Source: Rhineura floridana (lineage: Eukaryota > Chordata > Lepidosauria > Squamata > Rhineuridae). Taken from it: 64,000 nucleotides of DNA. Positions 32,783-45,000 of the stretch are shown in pieces. The translations under genes were made by a program, and so were the position numbers. Position 1 is the stretch's first letter, and each line of letters begins with the position of its first letter. The stretch lies in NCBI RefSeq assembly GCF_030035675.1, contig NC_084480.1, positions 136,412,738-136,476,737 on the forward strand, read 5' to 3'. The notes beneath the pieces are model-generated. The model saw only the letters and a list, made by a program, of their open reading frames with translations. It was not told the origin of the DNA and did not search any database.

Positions 32783-34368
32783 CAGTGCTTTGCAAAAGTA
32801 ATCAGACCCCTGACCAATGCTCTCATATTACTGAATTACAAATGGTACATTGTAATTTCATTCTGTATGACATTTTATTTTGAAACACTGAAGCTCCTAA
32901 TCAATTATTATAAGGTGACATTGGTTTTATGTTGGGAAACATTTGTAAGAAACATAAAAAACTGAAACATGTTGCATGCATAAGTATTCAACCCCTGTGC
33001 TGTGGAAGCTCCCAGTTTACCCAGATGAAAGAAACTGCCCTATCGAGGACACAGTTACCTTACCATTGGCCTCCACCTGTGAATCATTAAAGTTGCTGTC
33101 ATATTGTCAGGATAAAAACCTCACTGTTGAAGGATCATTGGTCAGGCTGTGGATCTGAAGGAAAATGAAGACCAAAGAGCATGCTGCAGAAGTGAGAGAT
33201 AATGTAATACAAATGCATAGATTAGGAAAAGGGTTCAAACTAATATCCAAGTGTTTGGATATCCCAGTGAGCACAGTTGGATCAGGATAATCAGGAAGTG
33301 GAAGCTGCATCACATCACCTAGGCACTGCCAAGAAAAGGCCGTCCCTCAAAACTCAGTCCTCAAACAAGGAGACCAACAATCATTTGGAAGGAGCTGCAG
33401 AGTTCAGTGGCTGGGAGTGGAGTAATGCTGCACCAGTCAACCATATCAAGAGCTCTGCATGACACTGGCCTGTATGGGAGGGTGGCAAGAAAGAAGCCAT
33501 TAATGAAAAAGTACCATCTGAAAGAACATCTGGAGTTTGCCAGAAAGCATGAGAGTGCCCCAGCTGTGATGTGGGAAAAGGTTTTGTGGTCATATGAGAT
33601 CAAGATAGAGCTTTTTGGCCAAAACTCAAACTGCTATGTGTGGCACAAACCTAACACTGCCCATGCCTCAAGACACACCATCCCTACAGTGAAGTATGGT
33701 GGAGGCAGCATCATGCTGTGTGGATGCTTCTCATCAGCAGGTACTGGGCATCTTGTTAAAATTGAAGGAAGAATGGATGGAGCAAAATACAGGGAAATAC
33801 TGCAAGAGAACCTGCTTCAATCCACTAAAAAACTGAAGCTTGGAACTTCACTTTTCAGTAGGACAATGATCCCAAGCACAAGGCCAAAGCAACATTGGAG
33901 TGGCTCAAGAACAAAAAGGTGAATGTCCTACAGTGGCCCAGTCAAAGTCCTGATCTTAATCCATTGAGAACCTGTGGCACACTTTGAAAATTGTGGTCCA
34001 CAAGCAACATCCAACCAACTTGAAGGACCTGGAGCGAATCTACCAAGAATAGGCCAAAATCCCTCCGACATTGTGTGCAAAGCTGGTACATACCTACCCC
34101 AAAAGACTTAAAGCTATTGTTGCAGCGAAAGGTAGCTCTACCAAATGTTAATGTCTGGGGGTTAAATACTTATGCACCCAACATGTTTTTGTTTTTTGTT
34201 TCTTACCAACATTTCCCAACATAAAACCAATGTCACCTTACAATAACTGATTTTGAGTTTCAGTATTTCAAAATAATATGTCATACAGAACGAAATTACA
34301 ATGTACCATTTGTAATTCAATAATATGAGAGCACTGGTCAGGGGTCTGATTACTTTTGCAAGGCACTG
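32783..34368 (+). mobile_element. Tc1/mariner element with about 215-bp inverted repeats
   Basis: 1586 bp flanked by TA. The arms (32783 to about 33000 and about 34150 to 34368) begin CAGTGCTTTGCAAAAGTAAT and run inverted over some 215 bp, the long IR/DR layout of Tc1 elements such as Sleeping Beauty relatives. The arms are still very similar. A broken transposase lies between them. Confidence 0.93.
33165..34150 (+). pseudogene. Tc1-type transposase, broken
   Basis: Starts MKTKEHAAEVRDNVIQMHRL and includes [54 protein letters not shown] and [17 protein letters not shown]. The family motif WSDETKIELFG has Tyr for the first catalytic Asp. The Q-D-N-D-P-K-H segment and the P-D-L-N-P-x-E-N-L-W segment are out of frame, and a stop follows STVGSG early on. 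The enzyme is dead; it normally cuts and pastes DNA at TA sites. Confidence 0.9.
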
Positions 34369-34414
34369 TATGTATCACCAAAGTTGAACCCACCTGGCTC
34401 AGGGGAGTGATCCC

Positions 34415-34608
34415 AAGAACTAATTAGGCAAGAATGTGCTGTTAATACGAACTTGTACAGAAATTACATGTGGGGAGGGGGGAAGTACATAAATAAAAAA
34501 TCTTTCATGGATTGGTTTTTTTCTTTCATGGATTGACTTTTCCTTGCATGTAATTTCTCTACAAGTTTATATTAACAGCCCCTTATTCTTGCCTAATTGG
34601 TTCCTGTA
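34415..34608. mobile_element. Fold-back MITE, about 190 bp
   Basis: The left arm (AACTAATTAGGCAAGAATGT, GCTGTTAATACGAACTTGTA, CAGAAATTACATG) is mirrored by the right arm (CATGTAATTTCTCTACAAGT, TTATATTAACAGCC, TTCTTGCCTAATTGGTTC). The loop holds two copies of CTTTCATGGATTG. A near-direct repeat TCAGGGGAGTGATCC / TCAGGGGAATGATCC lies at 34399 and 34662. Confidence 0.65.
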
Positions 34609-37600
34609 ATTTCCTTTCTTTTTCGTTCTCACACTGGGGACCTTCATCTTTGTTTGGTTGTCAGGGGAATGATCCACCATACTGTTGGTGAAGCCTCACC
34701 TGTCAGCATCATTTGCCTGCATTTCCTCATTGTATTGCTAGACCCAAACAGGTAAGATCCTCAAAATATGGAAAAGAAACAAAATCATAGGAAACCATGT
34801 ATAAAAATTATTTATGAAATAGCAAGACACAACTACACATGAGAATGTCTCCATTTGTTCTGAAGCATGCAATGGGATGCAATCCAGGAAATCTCAGCAA
34901 TTTCTTTAAAAATTTTTTTTTTAATATATAAACAAACAGAACAAAAATCAATGCAGAATAGAGAAAATAAGCATCTGAGGTGCATCACCAAAATAAGAAC
35001 ATATAGCTCTAAATCAAAATCAAGAGAGTTATGCATAAAATATTATCACAACGTCCATACTGCACACAGGTACAGGAAGGGAATTCAAAATATTGTGAAC
35101 GTCAACATAATATATAAAGTCCCACCATACTGCAAAAAAATTCTCAGGGTTCTCTGTTCCTGTAGAGACCCTCAAATCGTGGGTAATTTTTTCCAAGTTC
35201 CATAAGTTTTTGTACCACAAATATATATCCAAATTTTGCTCAGATACCTGGTCTATAGAAAGTCTGGCAGCATCCATGTGAAAAGTTCTTTAGAGCGAAA
35301 GTTGGTCATATGATTATCCCAGAGATTTCACAATGAAAGGTGGGGAGCCATAATAATATTACAATCAAAGATTTGAGAAACCTCCGTAGAAACTTTTCAT
35401 AACCATTTCAAGTGTGTGGAGAAATGGTTGTAATTGTTATACAACGTTGGCTATCACTTATTATATCTATGTTGATTTCACATGTAGTTTTCTCTTGCTA
35501 TTTCAGAAATCATTTTTATACACAATTTCCATTGGGGTTTTTTTTGGGGGGGGAGCAGAGATGCGATGATATTGTTTGTTCTTTTGTTCTGTTGTTTCTT
35601 TCCCATGTTTTGAAGAAAGTAAGTTTTGGTCTGGAAATTTCTGTTTTTAGGGGTTTCCTGTGATTTTGTTTACTACTTTTCCTCCACCATTTTCCTACCA
35701 CCATTATATATCCTACATCCATGGAGCCTTTGAAAATGCTTTAAATTTTGCAGATCTGCTGTTTGGAACAGGGGATGAGATTCAGTTGGCCAGCTCTTCC
35801 TGTCTTCCTCAAACAAATGATTGGGGAGTTTTAAACTTTTACAGTTTCCTTGCACCTCTGCCATGAGTGCCCTGCAATACAGCCCCTTCCTTTCTTACTT
35901 TGCAACTACTGGCATTTGCCCTTGTATTTTCATTTTTTATACTGTGAAAAAAGTTTAATGGGGGTTTTTTGGTTGATCCTTCGAGTTCCTGTGGGTGGTG
36001 CAATACTGTACCACCTGCATTTGCCTCTGTTCTGGGGACATTGGAGGATTATACTGGAGAATATATATAAAGACAGAGCACTCCTATTGGGCAGGGGGGG
36101 AACTGTGATGGACAGCCACATCCTAAGGACAGAAGCCAGGTGAGAATGTGATTGGCAGCCTTTTCTCTCCCCTCCCACACTTGGCTCCAATGGGAGAGTC
36201 AGCAAAGACAGCTGAACTTTCAGCATTTGCACTATGGATCTCCTCCCACTCCAATCAGAGACCTCATTCTCCAACTGGGAAAGGGAGGCCTGCAACATCC
36301 TATTGGCTCTTGGCCACTCTCCAAGGGTTGCTCCCCAAGTATAAGGTGTTGGTCTACAATGATAGACCAACTGCAAACTGATTCTGGAATAATGACACAT
36401 AATCTGTGCTAAAGGTTTATTCTTGGCTACAGCTCATGGTTAGTGAGGAAAGAGCTTCACCATGTGCCTGGGTTCAGATAACACATTAAAACCTTAGCCT
36501 AGCTCAATGTGGTGCAGAAGTAAAAGAGACCAGGGAGGAGCAAAGCAACCGTGGCCTCCTCTCAAGGAGCCCACATATTTACAAGGTCCTGGTAAGCTAC
36601 AGTTTTGCTAATTGCAGTCTGTGAACTCAGACATATTTCTAGGTAAAGCTCCTCCTCCTTGATGTTTGGTTGTCATTAGTGCTCCCCCTCCCCAATTCTA
36701 GATGGTTTGTTATCCCAAATATACTTCATAACAGTCTGTTGCCATTTTTTCAGTACCAATCCATGATGCATCAACAGTATATTCAAGAAAACAAAAGAAA
36801 ATTCACTAATAGGCAAAAAAAACCCTTGCAGTTTAAGAACGTACCTATAGCCCACAGATATTTCTATCGAACTTTAAAAAGCAGGGAAATTGGGCAACTA
36901 TGCACCAGGGAAGCAGGAGACCTGACCTCCTGAGATATTGTATTGCCCCACAAATTTGTCAAAATGCAAACACAATTTGGGTTGGTCTTTCAGAGTCCTA
37001 TCCACTTCCTGTGTAGCTTGGAAGAATTTGGTAACATGTGCCTCTGAGCATATGGTGAGTGGTGGCAACACCTGCAATCAGCCCAAATAATAGAAACAGG
37101 ACATGTGCTGTGCTGATCTTGTTTTAACAGGAAGCAACATAAGACAGTTGATATCGTTCAGATAGTCACTTTAAATATGTCTGATTTACTTTGCACGTTG
37201 TCTCAAGTTGATGAATGTAGATCAACATCCATCTAATCAAATTTGATTAGATTTATTTTATAGCCAGACATGAAACTAAATCTAGATTAAAACTGGAATG
37301 ATGCTGGAATTGTCAGATTTAAACAATGTAAGGGACATATTGTCTGCATAGAGATGCAAGGGATATATTGTCTTCATTTTTTACGTGCCTAATTTAACAC
37401 CCTTAATCTTCTTAGAAGTTCTGACCACTACAGTGAAAGGCTTTTTTGCGGTGGTGACTACTCGGGGTGAAATGGCAACTCAGTCTTGTATTGCATTTGA
37501 AAATCAGGTATGGTGCTGTTTCCTATAATTCTTGATAAAGGTGCTTTATAGATACTTTCAATCCACCCCCACCCAATTGATAATCTACACTAAAAAATAC

Positions 37601-37840
37601 CTTTTCAGCATCTAGGAACAAAATGGCACCTTGATTTGACTAAAATGACATGTTTATTAAACATTTAATGTTTATGTCCATCCTTCATAAATTCCATTTG
37701 ATCCTCATTAATGTAAGCTTGAATAACTTTGCCAAATTTATTCACTGGTATAGAGGGCCAAAATGTAAAATCCTGATTTAGTAAAGCTGTTGATTGGTAA
37801 AACATAGCTAATGTTGGACAATTACTATAGTGTGGTTTTC
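34609..37840. other. Intergenic, no gene seen
   Basis: Frames of 112-156 codons (34867-35205, 35930-36400) have no domains, and none resembles TAL2, the neighbour expected downstream of FKTN in mammals. AT-rich from 36.9 kb on. Confidence 0.45.
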
Positions 37841-38070
37841 TTATTAAATGTATAACCCGCCCTTCTTCCAGAAGGAGTCCAGGGCGGCAAACAAAACACT
37901 AAAATCCATTCTTAAACATCTTAAAAACAAAATACTTTAAAACATATTAAAACAAAAAATATTTTAAAAAATATTACAACAAAGCGTCTTAAACATTAAA
38001 ACAAATGTACATAGTGCATCTTTAAAAATGTATTTTTAAAAAAGCATTAAAACATCTAAAAGGATTCTTT
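37841..38070 (-). repeat. L2 3' end, minus strand
   Basis: TTATTAAATGTATAACCCGC, CCTTCTTCCAGAAGGAGTCC, AGGGCGGCAAACAAAACACT then A-rich: the same 3'UTR as at 27983-28180. Confidence 0.7.
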
Positions 38071-39399
38071 GCAGGATCTTGGTAGTATTCCTATTGTCAT
38101 AGATTCATTTATTGTTTTTAATAACAGTTGAAGCAATATATATACTGAAATTGTTTATAATATTCTGCTGGAAATCTATCTGGGCCTAGAGATTTTTTTA
38201 AAAATTGCTTTCTGTATTTCTTGTAACAAGACTAGAGATTGCAAAAACCATGTGCCTTTGTTAGTAAGTTTAGGAAAATTCAGTGAAGACACTGTTCAAT
38301 TACTTTTTAATTAGGATTATCTGAGTATATGTTTTTATAAGCATGAAATTGTTTTATGCTGTCATCTGCTGTTCATGCCATTTTATTGTATTTCATAAAA
38401 GGAATTCATTTTTTCTGTTGTTTGTGGGCTATTATTTTAGTCAAGAGATTCTCTCTGCCTTATTTCTCCCTAAAGAACTCTGTGAAGCTCAAAAGCTTGT
38501 ATATTCCCAACAAGAGTTGGTCAGCTAAAAAACAATGCCTTGCACATAACTGTATCTTAGATGGTAGCATGGGAAATTATGGATATTTCCTAACAAACTG
38601 AATTGAGAAAAGCAAGATTTGTGTACTATGCCTCGACAGGTTCTTAGGAATAAAAAAAACTAACTTGTTTTAAAACAGATTAAGAAATTATAATATTTTC
38701 AAAAACAGCAATTTAGCACTGCCGTTGAATTGGTACAAATAGTTCAAAAAGTAAAGGAAGAGTTGTGATAATACAAACAGTCCAATCTTACACAAGACAT
38801 TATGTTTTCAGATATTAAGAAGAAAATGCATAGGTCATGGCTGGGGTGTGTGTAAACATTTGACAGAGCAATCCAAACTACAGAAAGCCAGCGTAATTTA
38901 CGATGGCATAAATTACTCCCATTCCAAACTCTGTTGAGGAGGAATTTGACTTACACTACTTTTTGCCAGGTTGCTAGGTGACTGAGCTGAAAGAGTCCCA
39001 TCCCTTTTTGCAGGACTTACAACAGCATAGGTTACTGCGCCTTAAGTTCTGCCAGCTGAGGCCCGGGTGAGCTGGGGTGAGAGATTTACACTGGTGTATC
39101 TGTGGCTGAGCCGAGCTGAGAGACTTATGATGTACTCCTAATTGAGCCCCAGCTCATCTAGGAAAGCCCCACATCCACTGAATCTAAACTCTCTCATCCC
39201 AGTGGCTCTTGGGTTTAGATTCCGCTGTAAGCATATGACAGTATGTTTGAGTTGTAACTGTCCTGTTATTTTTTAGGCTTTTTGAGGTATAGAGGACAAA
39301 CTTAACCTTAAAACAGTAACTTCATTGTTTAGCACTAAACTATACATTATATATTCACCAAAGACACAAACCTTGATCTTTGATATTCTAAATAAATGT
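38071..39399. other. Region below the FKTN 3' end, no gene seen
   Basis: AT-rich to 38.8 kb. 38870-39240 is more GC-rich (GCCAGCTGAGGCCCGGGTGA) and may be an old repeat with partial internal symmetry. No coding signal. Confidence 0.4.
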
Positions 39400-39418
39400 T
39401 GCAATTTTGTTTCATAAG

Positions 39419-39424
39419 TTTATT
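39419..39424 (-). terminator. Candidate poly(A) signal AATAAA
   Basis: Minus-strand AATAAA in the context GTAATAAACTT, followed by AT-rich sequence. It is the first AATAAA below the FKTN stop codon that is not inside a recognisable LINE (one at about 40825 lies in CR1 sequence). A plus-strand AATAAA lies about 25 bp away, so direction is not certain. Confidence 0.35.
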
Positions 39425-40234
39425 ACAAAGAAAAGTTCAATAAGTATATATTCTTTTTTAAAAACCTCAAGCTCCTTCAGATTATTTTGTGGCAAGTAGT
39501 ATCCTAAAGCGTAAGTCAGGAGCGTACCTCTACATGACAAATGTACACAGTACATTAAAATCTTGGTCCCGATTCAGAGAAGTTAGTTCAGCACAGCTAA
39601 CTTTCTCTTGACTAGAGCCACTGACTAGAACATTATACATTGTACAATACGATCAACATCCTTGTCAATAAGTTAAAAACAGTACCTTATGTGAATCATT
39701 TAAATACCGTTTTAGTGAGGAGGCATGCATTAGTTCTCTCTATTAATTTTTTCCCCTATCTATACAAATCATACAATAAAAAACAAAAATCTATTCCATT
39801 CTTGGTCCCCAAACAGAAGTGCTACATTATTGTGCTTTGTATAACAAAGCTCCAAATAATTTAAAACAGACTTCAGGTCATAGTTAACCATGTGTAAATA
39901 ATGTATAAATAATATATACTATGAGAACTTCATAGATACAGTATTTCGCTTCATCCTGATCTTCAGTTTCAAACTTCTTGAATAACTGTCCACAAGAAGG
40001 GATGTGACAAATTAATATTTTAATTTTTGCCCAATTCAAAACAATGTCCTGCCATGTCTCCACAGTTACAAAGTTAGTTTTGAACTGTAAGTGAGGGTCA
40101 ATAACACATTATTAAAAGTGGTGTGGATGTTCTGCAGATGTTACCTGTGGCTGAAACCCACAGGTAATATCTGCAGAAAGGAGCCAAAGCGTGATGTGGC
40201 CCCTGCCAATACTCTAAAAACATTAGAGCTGCTG

Positions 40235-40890
40235 CTCTTAAAGTCCAATGGTTCACCTAGTCCTGCATCCTGTTTTCCAGCCAGGTACCTCAGGGATGTC
40301 CACAATAGCCTTCTTTCTGCCATCGCCCCCTAGCAACTGGTATTCAGAGGCATGCTGCTTCTGAACACTGAGATTCCACATAGCCATCATGACTACTAGT
40401 CAGTGACAGATCTATTTATGGAGACCTAATCCCCATAAATTTGCAAAAAAAACCCTTTAAAGTCAGCTAACCAAGTGACCATCAGCAGATCTTGTGGCAG
40501 AAAATGCACTGTGTGAAGTATTTTCTTTTTCTGTCTTTATTCTTCTTCCAGCCCCTTTCATTAGATTACTCAGACTTCTAGTACTATGAAAAAGGGAGAA
40601 AAAGCTTCTCTCTATCCACTTTCATATCCCCTCCAAAAAAAATTTCTAAACTAAAAATCCCAAAGTATTGTACTTGTTTCTTGTAGGAAAGATTCTCCAG
40701 CCCCCTGATCATTTTGGTTGCTCTTTTCCAGCTTTACAGTAAGATGGAGCAAGCAGAACACTACACAATATTCTAAGCTTGGCAGCACCATAGACTGTGT
40801 TAAGGGCAATATGATACTGGCGGTTTTATTCTCAGTCCCTTTGCTAATAATCCACTTCCGCCCACCCCCCAAGCATGGTATTTGCTATTT
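40235..40890 (-). mobile_element. CR1 3' fragment, old, in the presumed 3'UTR
   Basis: The 3' end has CCTAGTCCTGCATCCTGTTT. ORF2 remnants include KGTENKTASIILPLTQSMVL and PSLEYCVVFCLLHL, compare KGIENKTADIIMPLYKSMVR in the intact copy. Many substitutions, so much older than the copies at 19 and 53.5 kb. Confidence 0.8.
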
Positions 40891-41252
40891 TCACAGCTGG
40901 ATAACATTTTCATGGAGTTATCCATAACAAGCCCAGTTAGTCACCATCAGAGGTCAGATCCCATTCAGGATATAGGTTAGCTCCAGCTATAGCAAAGTGG
41001 AAATAATGCCATTCCAGTACAAAATGAACCAGGCCCAGCTGCACACATAGTGAGGTACAAGACTAAAATAAGATCCATAGCTGAAACTTTATATAATCCA
41101 CCATACACAGACATTGTAATAGACCAAACATGTCCAACATCTGAATTCTAAGGGCACCTTATTGTCTAGACAGTGGCTTGGGGGGTAGAAGCAATCAGAG
41201 TCCCTCATAGCATGTCACCATCTATAATCATGTTTCCAGCTTGGATTACTGC

Positions 41253-41320
41253 ATTGAGCAGGGGGTTGGACTCAATGGCCTTACAGGCCCCTTCCAACTC
41301 TACTATTCTATGATTCTATA
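41253..41320 (+). repeat. CR1 3' end (ATTCTATG type)
   Basis: GGGGTTGGACTCAATGGCC, CCCTTCCAACTCTACTATTC, TATGATTCTATA: the classical amniote CR1 terminus with ATTCTATG repeats. Only about 70 bp, antisense to FKTN within its presumed 3'UTR. Confidence 0.8.
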
Positions 41321-41807
41321 AGTACCTAGAGGACCAGGACCATTATGTGCTAAACCTTGCGAGATGCAATACTGAAGTACACAACGTTGCTCAACTTTTG
41401 AAACTGGTGGCCACCCCTCAACAGAATGATTCTGACACTGGCTGGCTGATTCCTCCAGAATTCACCACTCCTATATTATTTATGTACACTCACACATTGT
41501 TAGCAAACCTAATTGTCTTGTTTTTGTCACTCAGTGGGGTGAGGAGACTACTTTTGGGTTCATTAATTGCTAGAGCAATACTGGACCACACAGATTCAAA
41601 CAACAACCCACCTTACTTTTTGACTAAGTGTCACAAGCCACCACCAAAAGTTCAGCAGCTTGCCATATGTTTGACACCCCCCTCAATTTTTCCAGTTCTG
41701 GACAGGGAGCAACACATTTAGAGAGAGCTCTGGTGGGCTGCTGCACATGACACAACACTGATGACACCTTCTGGGCAATAAATGCATTCCATTGTTTTAT
41801 AGGTGGG

Positions 41808-42021
41808 TCAGTAGAGTTGAATGACTTCTTCCCATTCATTGATAGGCCAGATCCCATTGGGCTGGACATTGGTTGGAGAGTTTTTCCAGTCCCATGTCTT
41901 CATGGGTATCTTCCACTCTTTACCGTAGTTGGCTTCAATATAATGGAGAGTTTCACATGGTACACGTACCTTGAGTTCTATAAACTCAGTCCAACATAGT
42001 GTAAATTTGGGAAACAGGTAC
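41808..42021 (-). CDS. FKTN: FKTN coding exon 9: C terminus and stop
   Basis: A 214-nt coding part, residues 391-461 and TGA. It reads [39 protein letters not shown], then [20 protein letters not shown] and EWEEVIQLY. The acceptor is AACACAG|GTACC, completing the split Lys codon. It is the terminal exon and runs straight into the 3'UTR. It produces only a 60-residue shadow on the other strand. Confidence 0.97.
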
Positions 42022-45000
42022 CTGTGTTAAAAAAAGAACAGAACGGTCAACAAGACCGTTAAGAGTGTCCGTTAATTCGGACAGATAGGCGACTAACAAA
42101 TAAAATTTTATTATTATTATTAACATGATGAAGGAAAGGCACTAAGTAATAAAATGAATGCAATGTGGTGCAACTTCTCAGACTATGTGGCAAATTTTCA
42201 TATAGGCAGTACTATATGAATTATGTGCTGAAGAAAAAATTCTGCATCCAGAGAGGCCAAATTCTGCAATATGCAAAGATGGCTTCTACAGCTGGCATAA
42301 ATTAAACATACTAAACAGCTTTGCATGATATATATGAGTTTGTATAATTCATTGCCGAGAGGCAAAGACTTATTCAGGACACTAAAATCTGGCACTCCAA
42401 AATCTGCAAATCTACATTAGCAACTCCTCAGGCCTCTAACATTTCAACAGCCATTTTCAAGCACATCATCATAAGGACTAGAACCTTTTTGTTGGCAAAC
42501 CAGCACAGCAGGAAGCTGAATTCTGTAACTCAAAGCTGGGGAACCTGTGACCCTACAGATGTTGCTGGACTCCAATTCCCATAAGCCACAGTCAGCATGG
42601 CCAATGGTTGGGGACGATGGGAACTGCAGTCCAACAACATCCAGAGGGACCCTTGCTGTAACCTGACCCTAAAGACATTTCTCAATTAGAACACAAATCT
42701 GCTGCAAACCATCAACATAAACACACACTTTTCAGGATAATCTGATGATCCCTAGAAACCAAAGCAAGGTTCCGTCATTGATAAAACTTGGGAAAAAGTA
42801 CAACCAGTCACCAAAGGTTAAACAGCTCTGGTCAGAGGTAAGTGGAGTTAACATGCTGCCTTAACAAAAAATTAGAACAGCAGAAACCATAAAAACTGAA
42901 ATGAGATCAAAGGATGGGCAGGAAGGGCTGGGAAAAGGTCTTAACCTGGAACTGAAAAGACAGACAATTCAGCAGTGGGTCCCTGGGGGTGGACATTCCA
43001 CACAGGCAGGCACCATTACCAAAAAGGCCCTCTAACTTCAGTAGGTAGGGATGGGGAGAAGGACCTCTGAGGAGGACTGATGATGATCTTAATATTTGGG
43101 CAGGCTTGTAAGACAGAGTCCTTCAGATCCCGAATGCAAAGCCATTTAGGTCTTGTAAAGTAAGTGCCAGCATTCTCAAATGTGTTCAGAAGGAGACTGA
43201 GAGCCATTGTTTAAGGATAGGCAAAGGGTTTTTCATTCAGCCAGTCCCAGTTAGCAGCGTAGCAACTGTATTTGGGACTAGCTGCTACTTCTGAGGGGTC
43301 TTCAAAAGGCAGCCCTATGTATAAATGCATTGCAGTAGTCTAACCTGGTGCTTACCAGAAAATGAATAACTGGGGCCACACTACAGATGCTTGAGGAATT
43401 CAATTTTTGTTAATTCCGATACATACTGACCTGATCTGCACTTCCCATACAGACTAATGCATGGATCAAAATGTTCTTTGAGTTCTGCAATGCAATTCTT
43501 CGCTCAAAAAATTTATTAAAATGCACGATTTAGAATAGAATACACTTCTGAGTGAGCAGACATGAAAGTGGCCTGGACCAAAACCTGACTAATTCATCCT
43601 AGTGGACAACCTCTTTGTCCAGGAGGGTGCACCGGCTGCAACTGGTGACAGATGCTTTGTGCCACTTGAACTGCAGCTGGATCTATGAGCACCCCCCATA
43701 CACCTTGGGTGGTCTTCAGCTGGTGAGCTGGGAACCACTACTGGGCTGTGGTGTGATCAAAGGTGGGTCACAACAGCACCACCACCATCATGGTAAAAAA
43801 TTAACAAATGAATCCCCAAATCAGTGTTTGGGTTAAAGGTGAATCTGGGTCTGAAAACGCTGGGGCAGATGTGTGCATCCCATGAACCGCATGCTAAGAT
43901 GGCCCACATGGATGCCCAAGCTACCCCAAATATTGCTGCCTCTCTGCCACTTCTCAAGCATGCGTTACCATCCTGCCTTTGTAACTTGCTGCTCAGAAGG
44001 CTGAGGGTGGTGGTGGTGAATGCATGTGAGAGAGAATGCCCTCAGCCACCACTACCACTGGCCACACTGGCTGCCGGCTCCTGCCATGCCCTCTGGCGTG
44101 TACCTCCCAACCTCTCGCGCTGCCTTCAGGAGCAGAAAGGCTGCCTCCTGAGAACAGACTGCACAAAGCCCAGAAGTTGTTCTGGGGGGATAAAATGGAA
44201 TAACCCCCATGAACAGCATCCTGCGGCCCTTGGAGGAAGAAGGGGCTACAAATGAATTAAATATCGCTCCAAAGCTTCCATAGTGACGGTTCTGATTAGA
44301 CATGGCATCCAGCAGCTTGCAGAAAGGAAGACACATTTTCCTCCTTGGTATCACCCTGAATTTCTGCTGAGCCCAGAAATATGCAAGCTGCCACGGACTC
44401 CTCGAGTCTCCCCACCAACAGCAGACAGTGCAGCTGTCCTATTCCAGCAGGTTGTCATCACAGGGACTATTTTTCCTCCCGCCAACACTGAGACAAAACT
44501 TGCAGCTATAACTGAGCAAGGCCCCAAGTGAAGAAAAGTGATAGGATGCCCAGAACAGCTTGCTAGAAAAGAGTGCTAAGGTTTGTTTCTTCTTTATTCC
44601 TCCTTGAGGAAAATAAATCACTCATTCACCTAGCACAATATCAAACTCTTTCCTGCACCATGGAATGATTACAAGCCCTTTTGTGGATTAAAAACTGTGA
44701 AGGTAAAAAAGACAAAAGCATTAATCTCAGGCAAGAATTAAGAAGGGGAAAAAACACTGACTTTTCACCTCTCCCTCCTTGAAATTTCTTTTTAACAGGT
44801 GAGTGGTTAGATTTTGCAGTGCCTGTTACAACATATTAGATTTCATATCAACTGCAGGTCTTCTCATTTGAAGGTGCTTTGTTCATTTATATTCTCCTTT
44901 CCTTCTAACTGACCTTCCTAACTAAACCTTGGGAGATTTCGCCCCTTCCCTTAGTAAGTTGCTTACTTAAGGCAGGATTTCCACCGTCAGGAAACCCTTG

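Larger units (their letters stand above)
39400..41807 (-). other. FKTN: Probable FKTN 3' untranslated region
   Basis: Inferred. The terminal exon continues below the TGA. A unique AT-rich stretch at about 39.4-40.1 kb ends at a minus-strand AATAAA (39419-39424) and looks like a distal 3'UTR, in line with the long FKTN 3'UTR of mammals. Between it and the stop codon lie a degraded CR1 (about 40235-40890, minus) and a CR1 end (41253-41320, plus). An earlier poly(A) site cannot be excluded. Confidence 0.45.

Noticed and set aside
34609-39400. TAL2, expected downstream of FKTN from mammalian gene order
   Set aside because: No frame on the minus strand encodes its basic helix-loop-helix (RERWRQQNVN-like) sequence.
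43824-44255. 143-codon plus-strand open frame in FKTN coding intron 8
   Set aside because: No domain, no splice signals that fit, antisense within an intron; likely chance.
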